Shown: positions 19,598 to 29,550, numbered from the stretch's first letter. The stretch is 52,785 bases of DNA from Duodenibacillus sp. (GCA_017628205.1 JAGBZO010000024.1:1-52785), one strand, 5' to 3'. A program made the numbers and translations. The notes: generated by a model from the letters alone, not told the origin.

Positions 19598-20764
19598 TTA
19601 ATTGTTTTGTACGTTCAAAACGTCGCTGGCTTCCTGCTTTTGGATCACCAGTCGTTCGGCACGACGCGTACGGTCTTTGACCTCGCCGGCCAACTGCCCG
19701 CATGCGGCATCGATGTCGTCGCCTCGAGTCTTGCGAATCGTCGTCACGACTCCGCCTTCATTCAGGATCTTGCAGAAACGAACGACCGTCTCGCGTTCGG
19801 GTTTCGTCAAGTCCGAGTCGGGGAACGGATTGAACGGAATCAAATTGAATTTGCACGGGACGTTGCGTACCAAACGCAACAGTTCGCGGGCGTGCTCCGG
19901 CTGATCGTTGACGCCGCCGAGCATCAAATACTCGAACGTGATGAAGTCGCGCGGCGCCACTTTCAAGTAGCGGCGGCAGGCGGCCATCAATTGATCGAGC
20001 GGATGCTTGCGATTGACCGGCATGATCTTGTCGCGCAATTCGTCGTTGGGCGCATGCAAACTCACGGCCAATGCCACGGGGGCGGCTTCGCCGAGTTTGT
20101 CCATCTGATTGACCAAACCGGAAGTCGACACCGTGACGCGACGACGAGACAAACCGTAACCGTTGTCGTCCAGGAACAACTTCAACGCGGGGATGACGTT
20201 GTCCAAGTTCTGCAAGGGCTCGCCCATCCCCATCAACACGACGTTGCTGATGATGCGGTCGTTGGGATCGGTGATACCGTTTTCACGACGCAATTCGCGT
20301 TCCGCGTACCACAATTGTCCTACGATTTCGCTCGTTTCGAGATTGCGATTGAAACCCTGCTTGCCGGTCGAGCAGAAAAGGCACCCCATGGCACAACCGG
20401 CCTGCGTGGAGATGCACAACGTGCCGCGATCGTCTTCGGGAATGAATACGGCTTCCACCGCATTGCCGTTACCCACATCAAAAAGCCATTTGCGCGTGCC
20501 GTCCGCACTCTTTTTTTCGGTGATCGGCACAGGCGCTTTGATGTAGGCCAAGTCGTTCAACTTGGCCCGAAAGCTTTTGGCCAAATTGGTCATGAGTTCG
20601 AAGTCGTCGATGCAATAACGATGAATCCAACGAGCGAGCTGAACGGCTCGAAACGGTTTTTCACCGTGTTCGGCACACCAAGCCTTGATCCCTTCGACGT
20701 CAAAATTCAGAAGGTTGACTCGTTCGATCGTTTCGTTTTTCATGACAGATTCGTTCATAAGCAC
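19598..20764 (-). CDS. rlmN: Dual-specificity RNA methyltransferase RlmN
   Basis: A radical-SAM enzyme that methylates C2 of A2503 in 23S rRNA and A37 of some tRNAs. The cluster motif is C124-x3-C128-x2-C131 (CAMGCLFC) and the methyl-carrying cysteine pair is C117 and C355 (in [12 protein letters not shown]). The start is ambiguous: a GTG at 20764 gives 388 residues, ATGs two and seven codons on give 386 and 381; none has a strong ribosome binding site. Confidence 0.95.
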   Translation of the reverse strand: MLMNESVMKNETIERVNLLNFDVEGIKAWCAEHGEKPFRAVQLARWIHRYCIDDFELMTNLAKSFRAKLNDLAYIKAPVPITEKKSADGTRKWLFDVGNGNAVEAVFIPEDDRGTLCISTQAGCAMGCLFCSTGKQGFNRNLETSEIVGQLWYAERELRRENGITDPNDRIISNVVLMGMGEPLQNLDNVIPALKLFLDDNGYGLSRRRVTVSTSGLVNQMDKLGEAAPVALAVSLHAPNDELRDKIMPVNRKHPLDQLMAACRRYLKVAPRDFITFEYLMLGGVNDQPEHARELLRLVRNVPCKFNLIPFNPFPDSDLTKPERETVVRFCKILNEGGVVTTIRKTRGDDIDAACGQLAGEVKDRTRRAERLVIQKQEASDVLNVQNN

Positions 20765-20800
20765 ATTTGGTCCAAAAGCTTTGTCGCGTGCAGCTAAAAA

Positions 20801-21226
20801 TTAGCGGCCGCAGATAGCCATCGTCGGGAAGAAGTAGGCGATTTCAACGGCAGCCGTTTCGGGAGCGTCGGAACCGTGGACGGCGTTGGCGTCGATGCTT
20901 TCGGCGAAGTCGGCGCGGATCGTGCCCGGTTCAGCCTTCTTCGGGTCGGTGGCGCCCATGAGCTGACGGTTCTTGGCGATGGCGTCTTCGCCTTCGAGAA
21001 CCTGGATCATGACGGGACCGGAGATCATGAAGTTGACGAGATCCTTGAAGAAGGGACGTTCCTTGTGAACGGCGTAGAAACCTTCGGCTTCAGCCTGAGA
21101 GAGGTGACGCATCTGAGCGGCAACGATCTTCAGACCGTTCGTTTCGAAACGAGAGTAGATCTTGCCGATAACGTTCTTGGCAACTGCATCGGGCTTGATG
21201 ATGGAGAGGGTACGCTGAATAGCCAT
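20801..21226 (-). CDS. ndk: Nucleoside diphosphate kinase
   Basis: A 141-residue enzyme that moves the terminal phosphate between nucleoside triphosphates. The active-site histidine is H117 in [12 protein letters not shown], matching the family signature, and the N terminus [10 protein letters not shown] is typical. It leads the ndk-rlmN-rodZ-ispG-hisS group. A purine-rich stretch (AGAGAAAAGAA) precedes the ATG. Confidence 0.98.
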   Translation of the reverse strand: MAIQRTLSIIKPDAVAKNVIGKIYSRFETNGLKIVAAQMRHLSQAEAEGFYAVHKERPFFKDLVNFMISGPVMIQVLEGEDAIAKNRQLMGATDPKKAEPGTIRADFAESIDANAVHGSDAPETAAVEIAYFFPTMAICGR

Positions 21227-21447
21227 TTCTTTTCTCTACAAATAAAACCGTCTGACGACGGAAGTGTTAACGCGCGTCGTCCGTTCGAATGACCGAGCGC
21301 ACGACGTGAACTCATGCGAAATCCCGCGACGCAACGAATGTTGCGGACGCAAAGACCCCGCCCAAAAAAATCCAGACTATAAGTTTAGCAGAGCTCTGAA
21401 ATTTCAAGAGCTCCGCCATCCGATTTTTGACGTTTGCGCCGTCGATT
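21227..21447 (-). promoter_or_regulatory. ndk upstream region with stem-loop and T tract
   Basis: The 221-base gap between rlmD and ndk holds a palindromic stem (two GAGCTC arms at about 21391-21413 around TGAAATTTCA), a TATAGT box 20 bases further on the minus strand and then a run of seven Ts. It may combine the end of the rlmD transcript and the ndk promoter; no well-spaced -35 box was found. Confidence 0.35.
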
Positions 21448-22839
21448 TCATTCGCTCGGCGCGTCCGTTTGGCATGCTTCGCCCGGCTCGAGCACGGCGA
21501 TGCTCTCGACGTGGCCCGTATGGGGGAACATGTTCATGACGCCGGCAGCGCGAACGCGCCAACCGCCTTCGTGCTTGAGGATGGCGCAGTCGCGCGCCAA
21601 CGTGGCCGGATTACAGGAAACGTACACCACGCGAGCGGGTCGCTTGTCGGTCTTGGCCAACACCTGAGCGAGGGCCTGCGCGCCTTCGCGCGGCGGATCG
21701 ATGAGCACGCGGTCAAGCCCGCCCATCTTGTCCCACAACGCGTTCCAATCGTCTTCACACCAGGTAAAGAGATTGCGTGCGACAAACTCGGTCTTGTCGG
21801 CCAAACCGTTTGCTGCGGCGCCCGCACGGGCGCGTTCGACCAACGCTTCACTGCCTTCGATCCCGATGACGCGGCCGCTCGTACGAGCCAGAGGCAACGT
21901 GAAGTTACCCAAACCGCAGAAGAAGTCGGCCACTTTGTGATGACGTTCGTTGCCGAGCAAGCGCAAAGCACGGGAAACCATCGTTTCGTTAAGCGCGTGA
22001 TTGACCTGCGTGAAGTCCGTCGGCTTAAACCCGATTTCCACGTCAAATTCACTCAAACGCAACTTCAAATTGTTCAAGTCTTCCGGATGCATCGGGTGCG
22101 CCGTGTCCGGCCCCTTGGGCTGCAACCAAATGTCGGCGCCGTACTCACGGCCAAACGCGTCGAGCTTGTCCAAATCTTCCTGCGTGGGCGTTTCCAAAAC
22201 GCGGAACACCAAAGCGGTGTGTCCCGAGCCGTCGACGGCCACTTCGATTTGCGGCATGCGGTCGGCAATCGTGAGCGAAGCGGTCAATTCACGCATCGGC
22301 ACGAGCATGTCGGAGATCTTTTTGGGAAGAATGCGGCATTCGCACATGTCGGCGACGTAACTCGAACTCTTTTCATGGAAACCGACCAGAACCCCGCCCT
22401 TTTTAGCCACGTTGCGCACCGTCAGACGAGCACGGTGACGGTAATTCCAATACGGGCCATGAATCGGCGGCAGAATGTTTTCAGGCTTTACCTTGCCGAT
22501 ATGCCACATGGCGTCGAGCAAAACCGCCTGCTTGAACGCCACTTGAGCGCGAGGTTCGAGATGTTGCATGGCGCAGCCGCCGCAACTGCCCGCACCGATC
22601 CCGAAATTGGGACAAGCGGGCTTGACGCGCAAACAGCAGTCCTTGTGAATGGCCGTGACTCGACCGATTTCAAAATTGGGCTTGTTGCGGATACGTTCGT
22701 ACGTCACCGTTTCACCGGGCAACGCTCCTTCGATAAAAACGACTTTGCCCTCGTGATGAGCGACCCCGCGGCCCTCTCCGTCCAAGCGTTCCACGTCCAC
22801 CGTGAACTGTTCTCGTTGCTTGACTTTACCTCGCGCCAT
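21448..22839 (-). CDS. rlmD: 23S rRNA (uracil(1939)-C5)-methyltransferase RlmD
   Basis: A 463-residue SAM-dependent enzyme with an N-terminal TRAM domain (about 5-65), an iron-sulfur region with C76, C86 and C89 (ACPNFGIGAGSCGGC) and a fourth cysteine in ADMCECRILP, then the methyltransferase domain with DFFCGLGNFTLPLA and the catalytic cysteine in VYVSCNPATLARD. AAGGAAG lies ahead of the ATG. Confidence 0.95.
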   Translation of the reverse strand: MARGKVKQREQFTVDVERLDGEGRGVAHHEGKVVFIEGALPGETVTYERIRNKPNFEIGRVTAIHKDCCLRVKPACPNFGIGAGSCGGCAMQHLEPRAQVAFKQAVLLDAMWHIGKVKPENILPPIHGPYWNYRHRARLTVRNVAKKGGVLVGFHEKSSSYVADMCECRILPKKISDMLVPMRELTASLTIADRMPQIEVAVDGSGHTALVFRVLETPTQEDLDKLDAFGREYGADIWLQPKGPDTAHPMHPEDLNNLKLRLSEFDVEIGFKPTDFTQVNHALNETMVSRALRLLGNERHHKVADFFCGLGNFTLPLARTSGRVIGIEGSEALVERARAGAAANGLADKTEFVARNLFTWCEDDWNALWDKMGGLDRVLIDPPREGAQALAQVLAKTDKRPARVVYVSCNPATLARDCAILKHEGGWRVRAAGVMNMFPHTGHVESIAVLEPGEACQTDAPSE

Positions 22840-22887
22840 CTTGCGATTCTTCCTTTGTTAGTATGCTCGAGCGAGCATGTCTTGATT

Positions 22888-23838
22888 TTATTGTTCCAAA
22901 TACTGCATCGGGTCAATGGGCTTGCCCTGACGCAACTCGAAGCGCAGCTTCACGCGATCGGCTTCGGAGTCGCCCATGCGGGCAATGACTTGTCCGGCAC
23001 GCACGCGCTCGTTCACGCGAACGAGCACCTTGGACGTATTGCCGTAGACCGTAATCAACGGCATCGATCCCTTCCCGGGCAAACGAACGTTGTGACGAAC
23101 GATCAAAAACTGACCGTATCCCTTCGTGTTGTTGCCCACGTACTGCACCGTGCCGTCCAACACGCAACGGATCGGATCGCCTTTGTTGCCGGCAATATCG
23201 ATGCCCATCTGCGTCTCTTCAAAAGTGGCGATCACCTCGCCCTTGACAGGCCAAGCAATGCGCATTTCGCCACGAGCGGCTTGCTCACGCTTGATCTGTT
23301 GTTCCTGCAGCTTTTTCTGTGCGATTTGTTCGGGCGAGTCGGGACGCTTGGCCACTTCGTGTCGAACGCTCGATACGGGCCGACTTGCGGTCTCGGCTTG
23401 AACGGCCGACGCCGCAACCGACGCGCTCGGCGTTTCGGATGCGGGTTGCGTATCGATGGCAGTCACCTTGCCGCCGACGGGAAGCTTCAACGCACGTCCC
23501 GCGGCGATCTTGGTCGGGTCGTCGATACGGTTGAGTCGAGCGATGTCGTTAGGGTTCAAGTCGTAACGCAATCCTACCTGATAAAGCGTCTCGCCCTGCC
23601 CGACCACGTGCAATCGACCGCTGTCCGTGAGCTCGGCTCGGGGACGATAATACGTGCTCTTTTGCTCCAAGGGCATCGTTTGAGCGGGTTCGGGTTCGAC
23701 CTCCTTGACCGGCTCGACGCTCGGCGCCACGGCCCCCATCGTACCCGTTCGATCATCAATCGGCGCCGGCTTTTCCACGCCGGCGCAGCCGGCCAATACG
23801 GCCAACGTCACAAACGACGCCAGAACTTTCAATCGCAT
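22888..23838 (-). CDS. NlpD-like LysM / degenerate M23 lipoprotein
   Basis: A 316-residue lipoprotein with lipobox AVLAGC (Cys18), a Pro/Glu-rich linker, a LysM peptidoglycan-binding motif (about 76-120, QGETLYQVGLRYDLNPNDIARL) and a C-terminal M23/LytM domain (about 195-316). The catalytic positions are changed: the first His of the H-x-G-x-D motif is Met (TQMGIDIAG) and the H-x-H motif reads VKLRFE, so it should not cut peptidoglycan. Inactive LytM proteins such as NlpD and EnvC activate amidases during septum splitting. GGAGAG precedes the ATG. In many proteobacteria nlpD lies beside surE, as here. Confidence 0.88.
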   Translation of the reverse strand: MRLKVLASFVTLAVLAGCAGVEKPAPIDDRTGTMGAVAPSVEPVKEVEPEPAQTMPLEQKSTYYRPRAELTDSGRLHVVGQGETLYQVGLRYDLNPNDIARLNRIDDPTKIAAGRALKLPVGGKVTAIDTQPASETPSASVAASAVQAETASRPVSSVRHEVAKRPDSPEQIAQKKLQEQQIKREQAARGEMRIAWPVKGEVIATFEETQMGIDIAGNKGDPIRCVLDGTVQYVGNNTKGYGQFLIVRHNVRLPGKGSMPLITVYGNTSKVLVRVNERVRAGQVIARMGDSEADRVKLRFELRQGKPIDPMQYLEQ

Positions 23839-23862
23839 GTATGTCTCTCCGTCTCAATCTCG

Positions 23863-24606
23863 TTAACAAACCCAACGGTCGGCTTGTCCTACCAATCGAT
23901 GTTCGGTCAAATCGATTTGCAACGGCGTCACGGATGCATAACCGTGGTGCGTCGCCCAAAAATCGGTGCCTTCGCCGGCGTCCTTGGGCTGACCGGCCGC
24001 CCCCAACCAATAAATGGACATGCCACGCGGACTTTGTTCATGAATCATCTTTTCGGCATTGTGTCGACGTCCCAAACGGGTGGCCATCACGCCGCGCATG
24101 GCTTCGAAAGGCATGTTGGGCATATTGACGTTCAACAACACGGCCTCGTCGGCGTCCTTGCGTTCCAAAAAGCGCTCGACGATCACACCGGCCATGCGGG
24201 CGGCCGAATCCAATTCGCCCCAACCGCGATCGATCTGACTGAAAGCAATCGAGTCGATACCGAAAATATACCCTTCGATGGCGGCGGCGACCGTTCCCGA
24301 GTACATCGTGTCGTCGCCCATGTTCGCGCCGCCGTTAATTCCCGATACAACCAGATCGGGCTTGTCGTCGATCAGACCGGTCAGGGCCAAGTGAACGCAA
24401 TCGGAAGGCGTGCCGCCAACCACATAGGTATCGCACTCGACCTGCGTCACGGACAAGGGGCGGGTCAACGTGAGCGAATTGCTCGCTCCGCTGTGATTGT
24501 TTTCAGGAGCCACGACGGTAACGCGACCGAATCGGCGCATTGCCTGTGCCAACGCTTTGATGCCGGGAGCCGTATACCCGTCGTCATTGGAAACCAAAAT
24601 ATGCAT
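23863..24606 (-). CDS. surE: 5'/3'-nucleotidase SurE
   Basis: A 247-residue metal-dependent nucleotidase with metal ligands D8 and D9 in VSNDDGY, the serine in NHSGASNSLT and the asparagine in SGINGGANMG. It removes phosphate from nucleoside monophosphates and is linked to stress survival. It precedes the NlpD-like gene by 24 bases, a conserved pairing. Confidence 0.95.
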   Translation of the reverse strand: MHILVSNDDGYTAPGIKALAQAMRRFGRVTVVAPENNHSGASNSLTLTRPLSVTQVECDTYVVGGTPSDCVHLALTGLIDDKPDLVVSGINGGANMGDDTMYSGTVAAAIEGYIFGIDSIAFSQIDRGWGELDSAARMAGVIVERFLERKDADEAVLLNVNMPNMPFEAMRGVMATRLGRRHNAEKMIHEQSPRGMSIYWLGAAGQPKDAGEGTDFWATHHGYASVTPLQIDLTEHRLVGQADRWVC

Positions 24607-24624
24607 AACTGTTAGCCCTATGGA

Positions 24625-24654
24625 TGCTTTTGGCTCATTCTAATGAGCCGGAAG
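24625..24654. repeat. Inverted repeat 18 bases upstream of surE
   Basis: A 13-bp stem with two G-T pairs: GCTTTTGGCTCAT (24625-24637) and ATGAGCCGGAAGC (24642-24654), loop TCTA. The plus-strand side runs into eight Ts about ten bases on, while the minus side has none, so it reads more like a 5' leader hairpin for surE than a terminator of it. Confidence 0.5.
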
Positions 24655-24716
24655 CGTTCGAGCCGTTTTTTTTCGTTTGCTGACAGTTCCGTACGTCGCG
24701 TTGACGTCCGTTTCGG

Positions 24717-24756
24717 ACAAAATAAAAGAGGAGATGACTTGCATCATCTCCTCTTT
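24717..24756 (-). terminator. Intrinsic terminator of tRNA-Pro
   Basis: A perfect 13-bp stem (24725-24737 with 24744-24756) and loop CTTGCA, followed on the minus strand by a T-rich tail. It lies 12 bases beyond the tRNA CCA. Confidence 0.85.
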
Positions 24757-24768
24757 CCTGGATTCTGT

Positions 24769-24847
<79 letters not shown>

Positions 24848-24857
24848 CAGACTTGGA

Positions 24858-24885
24858 ATTCTACAGACATTTCCCAAAATGTCAA
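24858..24885 (-). promoter_or_regulatory. Sigma-70 promoter of tRNA-Pro
   Basis: On the minus strand TTGACA (24885-24880), a 16-base spacer and TAGAAT (24863-24858), ending 13 bases before the tRNA. Confidence 0.75.
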
Positions 24886-24894
24886 GGGAATCCC

Positions 24895-25338
24895 TCAACT
24901 TAATTGAGATTTCAGCTCTTTGAGTTCCGAAATGACACGCCGAACCCGTTCGATTCGTTCGAGACGCTTCGCCTCAAGGCGTTGTTTCTCCTGCTCTTTT
25001 TCCTGTTCCGCAAACGATTGCGCTTTCTTTTCTTCCGTTTCGCTCAATTCGACGCGCATGGTTTGAGTCGAAGCGATGCGCGGCCCGAGACCGGCACGTC
25101 CCGGATCGCACACCGGGAAACACTGTTCGGCGCGCAAACGCTCTTGCGCCTCTTGCATCGACAAACGATCGATATAAAGCAGTTTCTTGATACGCCAAAC
25201 AAGCGCGATGTCATTGGCGCTGAACGTCGTCTTGTAGCCCTGCGCCTCTCCCCTGAGTTCGGGAAAGTGCATCTGCCAATAGCGCAGGATGTACGGGGCC
25301 AAGCCGCACTGACGACAAACGGCATCTTCACTAAACAC
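24895..25338 (-). CDS. MerR-family transcriptional regulator linked to ihfA
   Basis: A 147-residue protein with a MerR helix-turn-helix and wing (about 10-75, [13 protein letters not shown] and [17 protein letters not shown]) and a long charged coiled-coil tail (about 105-140). The effector domain is short with no obvious metal-binding cysteines. GTG at 25338 is the best start (GGAAGG six bases upstream); a longer frame would start inside a terminator hairpin. The target is unknown; this gene follows pheST-ihfA widely in Burkholderiales. Confidence 0.88.
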   Translation of the reverse strand: MFSEDAVCRQCGLAPYILRYWQMHFPELRGEAQGYKTTFSANDIALVWRIKKLLYIDRLSMQEAQERLRAEQCFPVCDPGRAGLGPRIASTQTMRVELSETEEKKAQSFAEQEKEQEKQRLEAKRLERIERVRRVISELKELKSQLS

Positions 25339-25352
25339 GTTTTGCCTTCCAG

Positions 25353-25384
25353 ATAAAAATCGAGCCGAGGTCAACCTCGGCTCG
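25353..25384 (-). terminator. Intrinsic terminator between ihfA and the merR-like gene
   Basis: A perfect 10-bp stem, CGAGCCGAGG (25361-25370) with CCTCGGCTCG (25375-25384), loop of 4, and tail ATTTTTATCT on the minus strand. It ends only about 15 bases before the merR-like start, so read-through would be controlled here. Confidence 0.85.
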
Positions 25385-25441
25385 TGAGGAGTACGAGGTA
25401 CTCCAGTTTAGAGCATTCGCTCGCTGTGCGTCGAACGTCGC

Positions 25442-25816
25442 TTACTCGGAAGCGACTGCCGCAACGTCGGGCTCGACGAAGCTGGCAACGGAATCGCGCA
25501 AATGCGGTGCGGGAACGAACGTCACGACACGGCGGGCGCTGATTTCATGCTGCTCGCCGGTCTTGGGATTGCGACCGGGACGCGCCACCTTGTCACGGGT
25601 GGAGAACGTGCCGAAGTTGGCCAACTTGACGTCGCGGCCTTCGAGCAATGCGCGCTGGATTTCGGCAAAGATCGATTCGACCACCGAAGCGGCTTCCGCA
25701 CGGCTCAACCCCATGCGATCGTAGAGAATTTCAATGAAATTCTGCTTGGTCAGGGTCGAGGAGTTGGCCGGACCTTCGGGGAAGGTCTGGGCCGAGTACT
25801 GAGAGTAAATATTCAT
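25442..25816 (-). CDS. ihfA: Integration host factor subunit alpha
   Basis: A 124-residue member of the IHF/HU family that bends DNA. The body (TLTKQNFIEILYDRMGLSRA, then the DNA-contacting arm RPGRNPKTGEQHEISARRVVTF) is canonical; an N-terminal extension of about 20 residues and an Ala/Val/Glu tail are extra. It lies 17 bases after pheT, the usual place for ihfA. Confidence 0.93.
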   Translation of the reverse strand: MNIYSQYSAQTFPEGPANSSTLTKQNFIEILYDRMGLSRAEAASVVESIFAEIQRALLEGRDVKLANFGTFSTRDKVARPGRNPKTGEQHEISARRVVTFVPAPHLRDSVASFVEPDVAAVASE

Positions 25817-25833
25817 GTTCTTATTCTTGTTGA

Positions 25834-28242
25834 TTAACTACGCAAACGGGCTCCGTGTTCGGCCATGGCTTCGATGACGCACGTCACCACGCCGTCGGCA
25901 TCGGCTTCGCTGATGGCTTCGTCGGCCAAAGTGGACAACGTCAAACGGAAAGCCAGGCTCTGTTCGCCGGTCGTGTCATCCTTCGGACGGTAAACGTCGA
26001 AGAGTTCGAACGATTCGATCAAAGCGCCCAAACGGGTCGTGCGGAAGCTTTCGACGGCGTCAAAGAGCGTCTGAACGGGCAAACCGACCGGAGCCATCAC
26101 GGCGATGTCACGGCTGATGGGCTGGAACTTGCTGACGGGCTTGGCGCTCGGAACGGGGATCGTCAAGAGTGCGTCGACGTCCAACTCGAAAACGACGGGA
26201 GCCTTTTGCAAACCGTAGGCATGGCACAGACGCGGATGCATTTCACCGATGAAACCGACTTCCTTGCCGTCGATCAAAATGCGAGCGCTGCGACCGGGGT
26301 GCAAAGCGGGATACTGAGCCGATTCGAAGCGAGCCTTCAGCGGTGCAATCAACGCTTCCACGTCGCCCTTGACGTCGAAGAAGTCGACATTGCGAGCCTG
26401 CTGACCCCACTGTTCGCCGTTCGCGTCGCCATAAGCCAAACCGGCGATATGGTTGGGCTGACGAACGCCCTTGACCGTCCAATCACCGTCTTCGACCGTG
26501 TTGTCGGGGTAGAAGACGCGACCGAGTTCAAAGAGACGAACGTTTTGAGCCTTGCGGTTCAAGTTGTAACGCAAAATATCGACCAAACCGCCGATCAGTT
26601 GCGTGCGCATGACGGACAACTGGCTGGCGATCGGGTTGAGCAGACGAATCGGACTGTCGTTGCCGGCAAAGTCCTTTTCCCACTGTTCTTCAACGAAACT
26701 GAAGTTAATGAGTTCCTGATAGCCGCGATCGACCATGGCAAAGCGCAGGTCGTGCTTGCTGCGCGAGGCTTCGAGCGAATTCTTCAAAGCAATGCGAGCG
26801 AGCGGCGGACGATCGGGCAACTTTTCGTAGCCGTACAAACGGGCGACTTCTTCGATCAAATCTTCTTCGATCTGAATGTCGAAACGATACGTCGGCGACG
26901 TCACGGTGAACACTTCGCCGTCCTGTTCGAATTCAAAACCCAAACGCGTGAAGGTTTCGGCCATAAAATCGGTCGGAATGTCGATGCCGACGACCTTGCG
27001 GCAACGATCGGCGCGCATGGTGACCTTGGCCTGAGCGGGCAGATTCACGCTCTGATCGACGACCGGACCGATCTTCGTTTCGCTCGTACCGCAGATTTCA
27101 ACGACCAAACGGGTCAAATAATTCATGTGTTCGACGTGAGAACCGAAGTCCACGCCGCGTTCGAATCGATGAGCGGCATCCGTCGAGAAATTCAGACGGC
27201 GGCAACGGCCCTGAATCTTGTCGGTGTGCCAGAAAGCGGCTTCGACGAAAATGTTGACGGTGTCGTCGCTGATGGACGTCGGATTGCCGCCCATGATGCC
27301 GGCGATGGCCTGGGCACCGCGTTCGTCGGCCACAACGCCGTAATACGGATCGAGGGTGACGGTCTGATCGTTGAGCAACTCAAGCGTTTCGCCTTCGCGA
27401 GCCCAACGAACGGTAACGTTGCCCGTGAGCTTGTCCAAATCGAAGAAGTGAGAAGGACGACCGAGTTCGAGCATCACGTAATTGGAAATGTCGACCAAGG
27501 CGGAAATCGAACGCTGACCGGAGCGTTCCAAACGATCCTTCATCCACTGAGGCGTCGGAGCCTTGGCGTTCAGACCGCGGATGACGCGACCGGTGAAGCG
27601 ACCGCACAAATCCGGCGCCTCAATCGTGACGGGAATCTGGCAATTGCAGGTCGGTTCCACCGGATCCATTGCCGGAACATTCAAAGAAGCGCCCGTAATG
27701 GCGTGCAAATCGCGCGCCACGCCAAGAACGCTCAGGGCGTCGCCGCGGTTGGGCGTCAACTTGATTTCAATGCGCTTGTCGTCCAGACGGGCGTAGGTGC
27801 GGATGTCCTGACCGATCGGCGCGTCTTCGGGGAGAATCCACAAACCGGAATGGTCTTCGCTGATACCCAGTTCTCGGGCGCTGCACAACATGCCGAACGA
27901 GGCGACGCCGCGCATCTTGGCCTTCTTGATCTTGAAGTCGCCGGGCAATACGGCACCGATCAAGGCGCAGGGCACCTTGACGCCGGCCGCAACGTTCGGG
28001 GCGCCGCAGACGATCTGCAGCAATTCGCCCGTACCCGCATCAACCTTACAAACGTGCAGGTGATCGGAGTTTTCATGATCGACGCATTCGACCACTTGGG
28101 CAACGACGATACCGGTAAATTCGGGGGCGATACTGGCCACCTCTTCGACTTCCAAGCCGGCCATCGTCAAGCTTTCAGCCAAATCCGCCGTATTCAAATC
28201 CGGATTGATATAGTGGCGCAGCCACTCTTCGGAAAACAACAT
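25834..28242 (-). CDS. pheT: Phenylalanyl-tRNA synthetase beta subunit
   Basis: An 802-residue subunit of the heterotetrameric enzyme. Order: tRNA-binding OB fold (about 40-150), B3/B4 editing domain (about 210-385), B5 domain (about 405-475), synthetase-like core, and C-terminal FDX-ACB domain (about 705-800). GGAG lies ten bases ahead of the ATG, and the gene starts 30 bases after pheS. Confidence 0.97.
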   Translation of the reverse strand: MLFSEEWLRHYINPDLNTADLAESLTMAGLEVEEVASIAPEFTGIVVAQVVECVDHENSDHLHVCKVDAGTGELLQIVCGAPNVAAGVKVPCALIGAVLPGDFKIKKAKMRGVASFGMLCSARELGISEDHSGLWILPEDAPIGQDIRTYARLDDKRIEIKLTPNRGDALSVLGVARDLHAITGASLNVPAMDPVEPTCNCQIPVTIEAPDLCGRFTGRVIRGLNAKAPTPQWMKDRLERSGQRSISALVDISNYVMLELGRPSHFFDLDKLTGNVTVRWAREGETLELLNDQTVTLDPYYGVVADERGAQAIAGIMGGNPTSISDDTVNIFVEAAFWHTDKIQGRCRRLNFSTDAAHRFERGVDFGSHVEHMNYLTRLVVEICGTSETKIGPVVDQSVNLPAQAKVTMRADRCRKVVGIDIPTDFMAETFTRLGFEFEQDGEVFTVTSPTYRFDIQIEEDLIEEVARLYGYEKLPDRPPLARIALKNSLEASRSKHDLRFAMVDRGYQELINFSFVEEQWEKDFAGNDSPIRLLNPIASQLSVMRTQLIGGLVDILRYNLNRKAQNVRLFELGRVFYPDNTVEDGDWTVKGVRQPNHIAGLAYGDANGEQWGQQARNVDFFDVKGDVEALIAPLKARFESAQYPALHPGRSARILIDGKEVGFIGEMHPRLCHAYGLQKAPVVFELDVDALLTIPVPSAKPVSKFQPISRDIAVMAPVGLPVQTLFDAVESFRTTRLGALIESFELFDVYRPKDDTTGEQSLAFRLTLSTLADEAISEADADGVVTCVIEAMAEHGARLRS

Positions 28243-28272
28243 TTTTTACTTACTCCACAGTCCAGGGCGCGA

Positions 28273-29289
28273 TTAGTTGAATTGACGCAAGAAGCGCAAA
28301 TCGCCTTCGAAGAACAAACGCAAATCGTCAATGCCGTAACGCAACATCGTCAAACGTTCCAGACCGGAACCGAATGCAAAGCCGATGTACTTTTCGGGAT
28401 CCAAACCGAAATTGCGGATCACGTTCGGATGCACTTCGCCGGCACCGGAAATTTCGAGCCAACGGCCCTTCTTGGGACCGGTCGTGAAGGCCATGTCCAC
28501 CTCGACGGAAGGTTCGGTAAACGGGAAGTAGCTCGGGCGGAAACGAACGACCAGATCGTCGGTTTCGAAGAAACGACGCAAGAAGTCGGCGTAAACGCCC
28601 TTGAGATCCGTGAAGGAAATGTTTTCGCCGATCCACAAGCCTTCGACCTGATGGAACATCGGCGAGTGCGTGGCGTCGCTGTCAACGCGATAGGTACGCC
28701 CCGGAGCGATCACCTTGATGGGCGGCGTGTGCGTGCGAGCGTAGCGCACCTGCATGGGGGACGTATGAGGACGCAAGGGCAATTGCATGCCGTTGCCGTC
28801 CTGACGATCCACGTAGAAGGTGTCCTGCATGGAACGAGCCGGATGATTGGGCGGATTGTTCAACGCCGTAAAGCTGAACCAGTCCGATTCGATTTCGGGG
28901 CCGTCGGCAACGTCAAAACCGATGGAGCGGAAAATTTCCTCGATACGCATCCAAGTGCGCATGACGGGGTGAATGCCGCCCGTGTGGCCGCTGCGGCCGG
29001 GCAACGTGACGTCGATGGCTTCGGCGGCCAACTTCGCTTCAAGCGCGGCGTTGGCGATCGCTTCGCGACGTTCGTTCAAAGCGGCTTCAATCGCTTGCTT
29101 GGCCGCGTTGATGGCCTGACCGCGAGCACGCTTTTGATCGGCCGGGAGCTTGCCCAATTCCTTCATGAGCATCGTGACGGCGCCGGTCTTGCCGATGTAA
29201 CGGGCCTTGGCGTCTTCAAGAGCGGCCGGCTGTTGGGCCGCCGCAAAGTCGGCCTTGGCCGACTCAATCAGCTGAGTTAATTCATCCAT
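28273..29289 (-). CDS. pheS: Phenylalanyl-tRNA synthetase alpha subunit
   Basis: The 338-residue catalytic subunit. N-terminal coiled coil (about 1-85), motif 1 [16 protein letters not shown], motif 2 around [19 protein letters not shown] and motif 3 [17 protein letters not shown]. The start at [10 protein letters not shown] is set by homology to the family N terminus and the AACGGA stretch upstream. Confidence 0.97.
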   Translation of the reverse strand: MDELTQLIESAKADFAAAQQPAALEDAKARYIGKTGAVTMLMKELGKLPADQKRARGQAINAAKQAIEAALNERREAIANAALEAKLAAEAIDVTLPGRSGHTGGIHPVMRTWMRIEEIFRSIGFDVADGPEIESDWFSFTALNNPPNHPARSMQDTFYVDRQDGNGMQLPLRPHTSPMQVRYARTHTPPIKVIAPGRTYRVDSDATHSPMFHQVEGLWIGENISFTDLKGVYADFLRRFFETDDLVVRFRPSYFPFTEPSVEVDMAFTTGPKKGRWLEISGAGEVHPNVIRNFGLDPEKYIGFAFGSGLERLTMLRYGIDDLRLFFEGDLRFLRQFN

Positions 29290-29550
29290 TTGTTCGATCC
29301 GTTCCGGTCTCGATCCATGCCCTCTTTCGGTTTCGGGCAACGCCCTCGCACGTGAGTGCACATTGGATCCGGTTACTCTTCAATCCAAAAAACGAGTGCT
29401 TTGAAATGTGTTGTTATTTTTCAAAAGCGTAAACGCTAATTTTTTCAGGCATTCGACTTGCTGTCAAGTCGCATCACACATCTTAAGTATCTGATTTCAG
29501 GCCAATTCGACTCGTTTCTCTCGGAACCGCGCCCTTGTTGCTTCGGTACA
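29290..29550 (-). promoter_or_regulatory. pheST leader and candidate promoter
   Basis: A 260-base leader without a gene. On the minus strand TTGACA (29467-29462) is followed after 17 bases by a poor AAAAAT box, and the -35 box lies inside a small hairpin (GACTTG/CAAGTC, loop ACAG). No phenylalanine-rich leader peptide was found, so classical attenuation of pheST is not supported. Confidence 0.3.

Noticed and set aside
25855-29280. Very long open frame (over 1,100 codons) on the plus strand across pheT and pheS
   Set aside because: It is opposite two certain genes. Rare use of TTA, CTA and TCA codons leaves the antisense frame free of stops; the product has no recognisable domain. The same applies to 21427-24615, 30433-33030, 13809-15542 and 34631-36268.
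29290-29361. N-terminal extension of pheS
   Set aside because: Basic, unconserved residues; the downstream ATG gives the standard N terminus.
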